Program-made: the position numbers and the translations under genes
The notes under the pieces: generated by a model
Told to the model about the DNA's origin: nothing
The model's input: only the letters and a program-made list of their open reading frames with translations
The model's database searches: none
Assembly (NCBI RefSeq): GCF_002557795.1
Contig: NZ_CP023777.1
Span: forward strand, 3,357,001 to 3,421,000
Direction: 5' to 3'
Origin: Chitinophaga caeni
Lineage (GTDB): Bacteria > Bacteroidota > Bacteroidia > Chitinophagales > Chitinophagaceae
DNA: 64,000 bases
Shown here: one piece after another, positions 59,881 to 64,000 of the stretch
Layout: each line of letters begins with the position of its first letter
Position numbering within the stretch: position 1 is the stretch's first letter

Positions 59881-59991
59881 TTAATTCTTATTGGGCTGCT
59901 GGAACTTTCTACAATGGTATAAAGGAAAATACCCGGATGCGATAATCCTTGCATTATGGAAAGAAAGGCAATTAACAGTTGTAACCTTTAA

Positions 59992-60210
59992 TCAGGCTGT
60001 CTTCCCTTTCAGTAAAGCATATATTGCCATGGCATGGCCATGACCTAATTGAAATTCATCCTTCAACCAATTCGTGATTTGAGTAGCTTTTACACCCTCC
60101 TTAATCAACCCTTTTTCGGTAAAACCTTTTTTATCCGCCATCTTTTTAAAATCTTCCGGTGATTTACCCGTTTTAGTTTGGATATTGTCGAGGTATGCTT
60201 GAAATGACAT
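59992..60210 (-). CDS. DUF4287-type small protein
   Basis: 72 residues from the ATG at 60210 (MSFQAYLDNIQTKTGKSPED); the longer frame would add 16 residues. The sequence KTGKSPEDFKKMADKKG, then GVKATQITNWLKDEFQLGHG and AIYALLKGK is typical of DUF4287. Small cytoplasmic protein of unknown role. Confidence 0.8.
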   Translation of the reverse strand: MSFQAYLDNIQTKTGKSPEDFKKMADKKGFTEKGLIKEGVKATQITNWLKDEFQLGHGHAMAIYALLKGKTA

Positions 60211-60447
60211 GGTTGCTATATTTAAGTGATTTATAAGTTCGCTGTAAAAGTATTTCAATTTACAGTTAAATTAACAGGTCTATTGCGACAATCTAAGGGG
60301 CATAAAACATTTATTTTTACATATCGTTTCCCTATTTGCCGATTAAATTACCCAGTATTAATACGATATTCCTATCATTATAGTTATTTACTTTAAAGTA
60401 ATTATTTTTCAGCTAGATAATATATTCACGCCTCCAACATTAATTAT

Positions 60448-62736
60448 ATGAAGACTGCCGTTTGGCAAAAGATAATTTTGCTACTCTTTATCAATTTCAC
60501 GATTTCATTTTTAGCAGCAAAGGCCCAGTTGAGATCAGGCCTAGCCGGTGGGGAAAAAATAATGTCACGGTATGATATGGTTTGGGATTCGATGAGTACA
60601 AATTATTACACCGGGATTTTGCTGGGTAATGGACAACTCGGCGCTAATATCTACAAGGAAAATGCTCGCTCGGTTCGCATAGATATTGGTAGGACGGATG
60701 TGACGGACAACCGGGAAGAGTTATTCCCCGGGGTCTCGAAGCTTTATACAAAGGCGAGTTTGCCAATAGGTCATTTTAGCTTGATCTGTAAAGATGAAAT
60801 TCGCAGTGTAAACGCCCGTTTGGATTTGTACAATGCCCAGGCCAGGGGCCAGGTAATAACGTCTTCAGATACTATATCATTCATCGCTTACGTACCGGCA
60901 ACCAGGAATGTGATCGTGGTTGATTATAAATCCACTAAGCCGGTTAATGCCCCGACGCTGAAGTGGAATCCCGGGCGAAGCATTTCCCCGAGGATGTTGC
61001 AAAGCTATCCTTCCGATAAACCGGAAAATTTTCCCGGTAATCCTGCACCTAGCCGATTGAAGGTGGAGGGCTATGAAGTTAGTCACCAGGCGCTGTTAAA
61101 TGATGGTGGCTACGCCACTGCATGGAAATTGCTTAAAAATGACGGGGGAGAAAGTGTATTGATTAGCATTGGCTATGATAGTCATGGTAAGACGGACGAA
61201 ATCAAGGAAGCCATTAACGATATCAAAAACTACCTGGACATGCCGCGCGGGAAAAGTTTATCGGAACATAAAAATTGGTGGCATAAATATTTCCGAGCAA
61301 GTACGATAAATATCCCTGACCAGAGAATGCTCTCTTTTTACTGGGCGCAACTGTATAAATTGGCCTGTATAACCGGGCAGGGAAAACCCATGATAGACCT
61401 TCAGGGCCCCTGGACGAACCCTACACCTTGGCCCGCCATTTGGTGGAATCTCAATACGCAGCTTTCATATTCGCCGGTATTTTTGTCAAACCACTTGGAA
61501 ATGGGGCAATCGTTATTTAACGCTTTATTAAGTCACCAATCAGCGCTGCTTGAGAACGTTCCCCCGGGTTGGAGGTCCGATTCCGTAATGGCCATGGCTA
61601 GAACATCTTCCTTCGATTTAAAAAGTCCTATCACGGACGAGGCTGTCGCTAAAGGTAACTTCGAACCCGCGAATCTTACGTGGACATTGTTTTATTACTA
61701 TCAATATTTTAGCTATTCGGGTGATACCGCCGCATTAAGAAAAGATATATACCCTTTACTAAAAAAGGCCGTTAATTTTCTAATTGTTATCTTGGAAAAA
61801 GATCAACAAGGCATTTACCATGTACCTAATTCTTTATCCCCGGAATATAAATCGGCTGTTGATGCGCATTATACCTTGTCAAGTTTGCAATGGGGGCTCA
61901 AGACCTTGATTTCAACCAGTAAGCTACTGGGCATTGATCGCGGCAAGAGGGAATATTGGTCGTATCTTCAAAATCACCTGGCCCCGTACCCGGTAGATGA
62001 AACGGGATTTATGATCGGCAAAGATGTGGCATTGACTTCATCGCATAGGCATTATTCGCATCTATTAGCAATATATCCCTATCATTTGATCAACTGGGAA
62101 CAGCCGGCTAACCGCGATCTAATCGAAAAGTCAATTGCTCACTGGATTTCCATGAAAGGCGCTTTACAGGGCTACACGTTTACGGGATCTGCTTCCATGT
62201 ATGCCACTATGGGAAACGGCGATAAGGCTTACGAACTGTTAAACATACTGCTGGATAGATTTATTCAGCCCAATACATTATACCGTGAATCGGGACCGGT
62301 AATTGAAACACCCTTGGCAGCGGCCACCTCTATCTTGGAGTTATTATTACAATGTTGGGATGATAAAATCCGCGTATTCCCCGCGGTTCCATCGGGCTGG
62401 AAATACGCTTCTTTCAAAGATTTAAGAGCCGCGGGCGCTTTCCTCGTATCGGCAGTGCAGGAAAATGGGCATACGGGCTGGATAAAAATACAATCGCTTG
62501 CCGGGAATAAATGTAGTATTTTAACGGATATCCAAAGACCGCAAGTGCTCTCCCTTGAGGGTGAACGTATTCCCTTCGACGTTAAAATAGAAAACGGGAA
62601 GAGATTGATTTCATTTTCCACCGTGAAAAACCAGGTAATCAAGATCCTGAACCCGGATAGCAAAACGCCATATCCAAACGGGGCATTTCGTAATGCCACT
62701 ATTCATGATGGATTCCATTGGGGATTAAATAAGTAA
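60448..62736 (+). CDS. GH95-like glycoside hydrolase
   Basis: 762 residues with signal peptide (to about 26, AAKAQ). Opens with an N-terminal beta-domain containing ILLGNGQLGANIYKENAR, as in GH95/GH65N families. An alpha/alpha toroid follows (WAIWWNLNTQLSYSPVFLSN region, SLFNALLSHQSALLENVPPG), then SSHRHYSHLLAIYPYHLI and GPVIETPLAAATSILELLLQ as in GH95, with a short C-terminal beta domain. Alpha-L-fucosidase or galactosidase would fit GH95, but I cannot identify catalytic residues confidently. Monocistronic. Confidence 0.78.
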   Translation: MKTAVWQKIILLLFINFTISFLAAKAQLRSGLAGGEKIMSRYDMVWDSMSTNYYTGILLGNGQLGANIYKENARSVRIDIGRTDVTDNREELFPGVSKLYTKASLPIGHFSLICKDEIRSVNARLDLYNAQARGQVITSSDTISFIAYVPATRNVIVVDYKSTKPVNAPTLKWNPGRSISPRMLQSYPSDKPENFPGNPAPSRLKVEGYEVSHQALLNDGGYATAWKLLKNDGGESVLISIGYDSHGKTDEIKEAINDIKNYLDMPRGKSLSEHKNWWHKYFRASTINIPDQRMLSFYWAQLYKLACITGQGKPMIDLQGPWTNPTPWPAIWWNLNTQLSYSPVFLSNHLEMGQSLFNALLSHQSALLENVPPGWRSDSVMAMARTSSFDLKSPITDEAVAKGNFEPANLTWTLFYYYQYFSYSGDTAALRKDIYPLLKKAVNFLIVILEKDQQGIYHVPNSLSPEYKSAVDAHYTLSSLQWGLKTLISTSKLLGIDRGKREYWSYLQNHLAPYPVDETGFMIGKDVALTSSHRHYSHLLAIYPYHLINWEQPANRDLIEKSIAHWISMKGALQGYTFTGSASMYATMGNGDKAYELLNILLDRFIQPNTLYRESGPVIETPLAAATSILELLLQCWDDKIRVFPAVPSGWKYASFKDLRAAGAFLVSAVQENGHTGWIKIQSLAGNKCSILTDIQRPQVLSLEGERIPFDVKIENGKRLISFSTVKNQVIKILNPDSKTPYPNGAFRNATIHDGFHWGLNK

Positions 62737-62893
62737 AATACCGGGCCTTTCATCGCTGGCAATAAAATAATAGTTACCTTCAACAAACTAGTTTTAGATC
62801 CGTATGATCGGGCTAAAACGTTTTGATGGTAGGGGAGTTGGCGAAAAAATGTTCTATATCAATAAATGCTTCGGTAACCTAAAAAAATGATTG

Positions 62894-63673
62894 ATGAAAC
62901 AACATGGTTATGCCCCGGTAAACGGCATTGAAATGTATTATGAAATTCATGGCTCAGGCAGGCCCATAGTATTAATTCATGGCGGTGGTTCCACGTTAGA
63001 TTCGAGCTTTGGCCGGATAATACCGGAACTGTCTGCCAGTAGGCAAGTTATCGCGATGGATATGCAAGCACATGGCAGAACTGCCGACCGGGATACTGCC
63101 TTGAGTTTCGAACAGGATGCTGCGGATATTGAAGCGCTTTTGAAATTCTTGGAAATCGATCGCGCTGATTTTCTCGGTTTTAGTAACGGCGCTCAGACCT
63201 TGACAGCTTTAGCGCTTAAGAACCCCTCCATCATCAGGAAAATGATCCTGGCATCAACATTTTTAAACAGGGATACGGTACCACCCGGCTTCTGGGACGG
63301 TTTCGACCAGGTTACTTTAGATGCAATGCCCCGGGCAATGCAAGATGCCTTCCTGGAAGTTAATAATGACCCCGGTGCATTGCAAAATATGTTTAACAGG
63401 GATGTTGAAAGGATGGCGCATTTCGTGGGTTGGCCAGATGAAAAAGTGCGTACAATCGAAATACCCAGCCTTGTTATTACCGGGAATTATGATGTAGTTC
63501 CTGTAGAGATTGCCGTAAGGATATACCGTACCTTGCCAAATGCACAGTTGGCAGTATTTCCGGGCGGGCACGGCACATATATCGGTACCCTTGAGTCGAT
63601 CAAGGGAAAGGAATTACCGAAAGCTAACGCCCTGGGTGTAATTGCCGCCTTCCTTGATGAAGAAGCCGATTAA
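62894..63673 (+). CDS. Alpha/beta hydrolase
   Basis: 259 residues from the ATG at 62894. Alpha/beta-hydrolase fold: oxyanion IVLIHGGGSTLDSSF, nucleophile elbow GFS97NG, acid in VITGNYDVVP and H in FPGGHGT. No signal peptide, so cytoplasmic. Ligand unknown. Its end is 54 bases before the partial AraC-type gene, which might regulate it. Confidence 0.9.
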   Translation: MKQHGYAPVNGIEMYYEIHGSGRPIVLIHGGGSTLDSSFGRIIPELSASRQVIAMDMQAHGRTADRDTALSFEQDAADIEALLKFLEIDRADFLGFSNGAQTLTALALKNPSIIRKMILASTFLNRDTVPPGFWDGFDQVTLDAMPRAMQDAFLEVNNDPGALQNMFNRDVERMAHFVGWPDEKVRTIEIPSLVITGNYDVVPVEIAVRIYRTLPNAQLAVFPGGHGTYIGTLESIKGKELPKANALGVIAAFLDEEAD

Positions 63674-63726
63674 CGAAAGGTGAAATTTTGCTTAATTTTA
63701 TATTCAACATGTAATTGATTAGCAGG

Positions 63727-64000
63727 ATGAACGCTCCCATAGTATCGATTCAACGACATAAGGTAGAAGTTAGCCGCGCGGGAAACATGAGGATGGAGAA
63801 TTTTTCTATCCGGCAAGAATTGCGTCCATATATCAAGAAAATTTTGGTGCTGCAAAGCTCGGATGGATCAAATAACCGGGTGTTACCGACTACTGGGATT
63901 TCGCTCGCGCTAAACCTGGAAGGGGCCGTTGCAGAAATGAACGAAAACGGTAGTACCGATTTTCCAGGTATGGCGATCTCGGGGTTGAGAAATTCTGCCC
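63727..64000 (+). CDS. AraC-type regulator, N-terminal part (runs off the window)
   Basis: 91 codons open to the end. ENFSIRQELRPYIKKILVLQ, VLPTTGISLALNLEGA and FPGMAISGLRNSA match the N-terminal DUF6597-type sensor of AraC regulators. The HTH half lies beyond the window. Confidence 0.65.
   Translation, partial: MNAPIVSIQRHKVEVSRAGNMRMENFSIRQELRPYIKKILVLQSSDGSNNRVLPTTGISLALNLEGAVAEMNENGSTDFPGMAISGLRNSA

Overview
The window reads as a chromosome segment of a soil-type Bacteroidota, most like Chitinophagaceae. The grounds are a SusC/SusD pair with an STN-type receptor, a FecI/FecR-type sigma/anti-sigma pair, GLPGLI and OmpR/HK modules, TlpA proteins with DUF4369-like N-termini, absence of Shine-Dalgarno sequences, and a TAnnTTTG-type promoter. 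No species assignment is possible from sequence alone.

Region 1 (1-8.8 kb) is an RHS graveyard. Four 5'-truncated RHS core fragments or toxin tips lie head to tail on the + strand (about 0.41-1.76, 2.25-4.56, 5.6-6.0 and 6.6-7.5 kb). Each is followed by one or two small immunity-type genes. The cores are near-identical at DNA level, while the tips and immunity genes are AT-rich and unrelated. Several cores and tips are broken by stops, frameshifts or deletions, but the immunity genes are mostly open. Pieces of XRE-type regulator genes lie at both outer edges and at one internal boundary. This is the layout expected of silent RHS tip cassettes that can recombine with a full RHS gene elsewhere.

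Region 2 (8.9-13.8 kb) holds minus-strand housekeeping or accessory genes: a serine hydrolase, a MarR regulator with a membrane protein, an ECF42-like sigma factor with its DGPF/YciI partner, and a haem-binding protein. Region 3 (14.2-24.4 kb) is a nutrient-uptake locus: SusC, SusD, two tandem TlpA-like thioredoxins, and divergent FecI and FecR. Region 4 (24.7-35 kb) has a nucleosidase, a sterol-desaturase-type hydroxylase with a Crp regulator, a GH2 beta-galactosidase with a lectin-like head, a DUF4965 glutaminase-type protein and a sulfatase. Region 5 (35.7-41.4 kb) is a co-directional kinase, regulator, outer-membrane receptor and GLPGLI unit.

Region 6 (41.5-45.8 kb) is a decayed island beside a tRNA-Pro gene. 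It contains a broken tyrosine recombinase joined to a dnaE2-like scrap, then AT-rich gene cassettes separated by long imperfect palindromes resembling attC. One cassette pairs a FRG-domain protein with a GIY-YIG-like nuclease, the best candidate for an undescribed (perhaps defence) system. Region 7 (45.8-64 kb) is mixed accessory chromosome: AraC/NmrA, DoxX-ArsR-SRPBCC, MFS, SulP, a LuxR regulator, a basic-secretory-protein metallopeptidase, a GH95-like hydrolase and others.

A family of about 300-330 bp non-coding elements with 17-20 bp terminal inverted repeats (ATTATTGTCCGACTAAA) and mostly exact 9-10 bp target duplications is scattered through the window: six end-to-end copies and one fragment. 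It behaves as a MITE.
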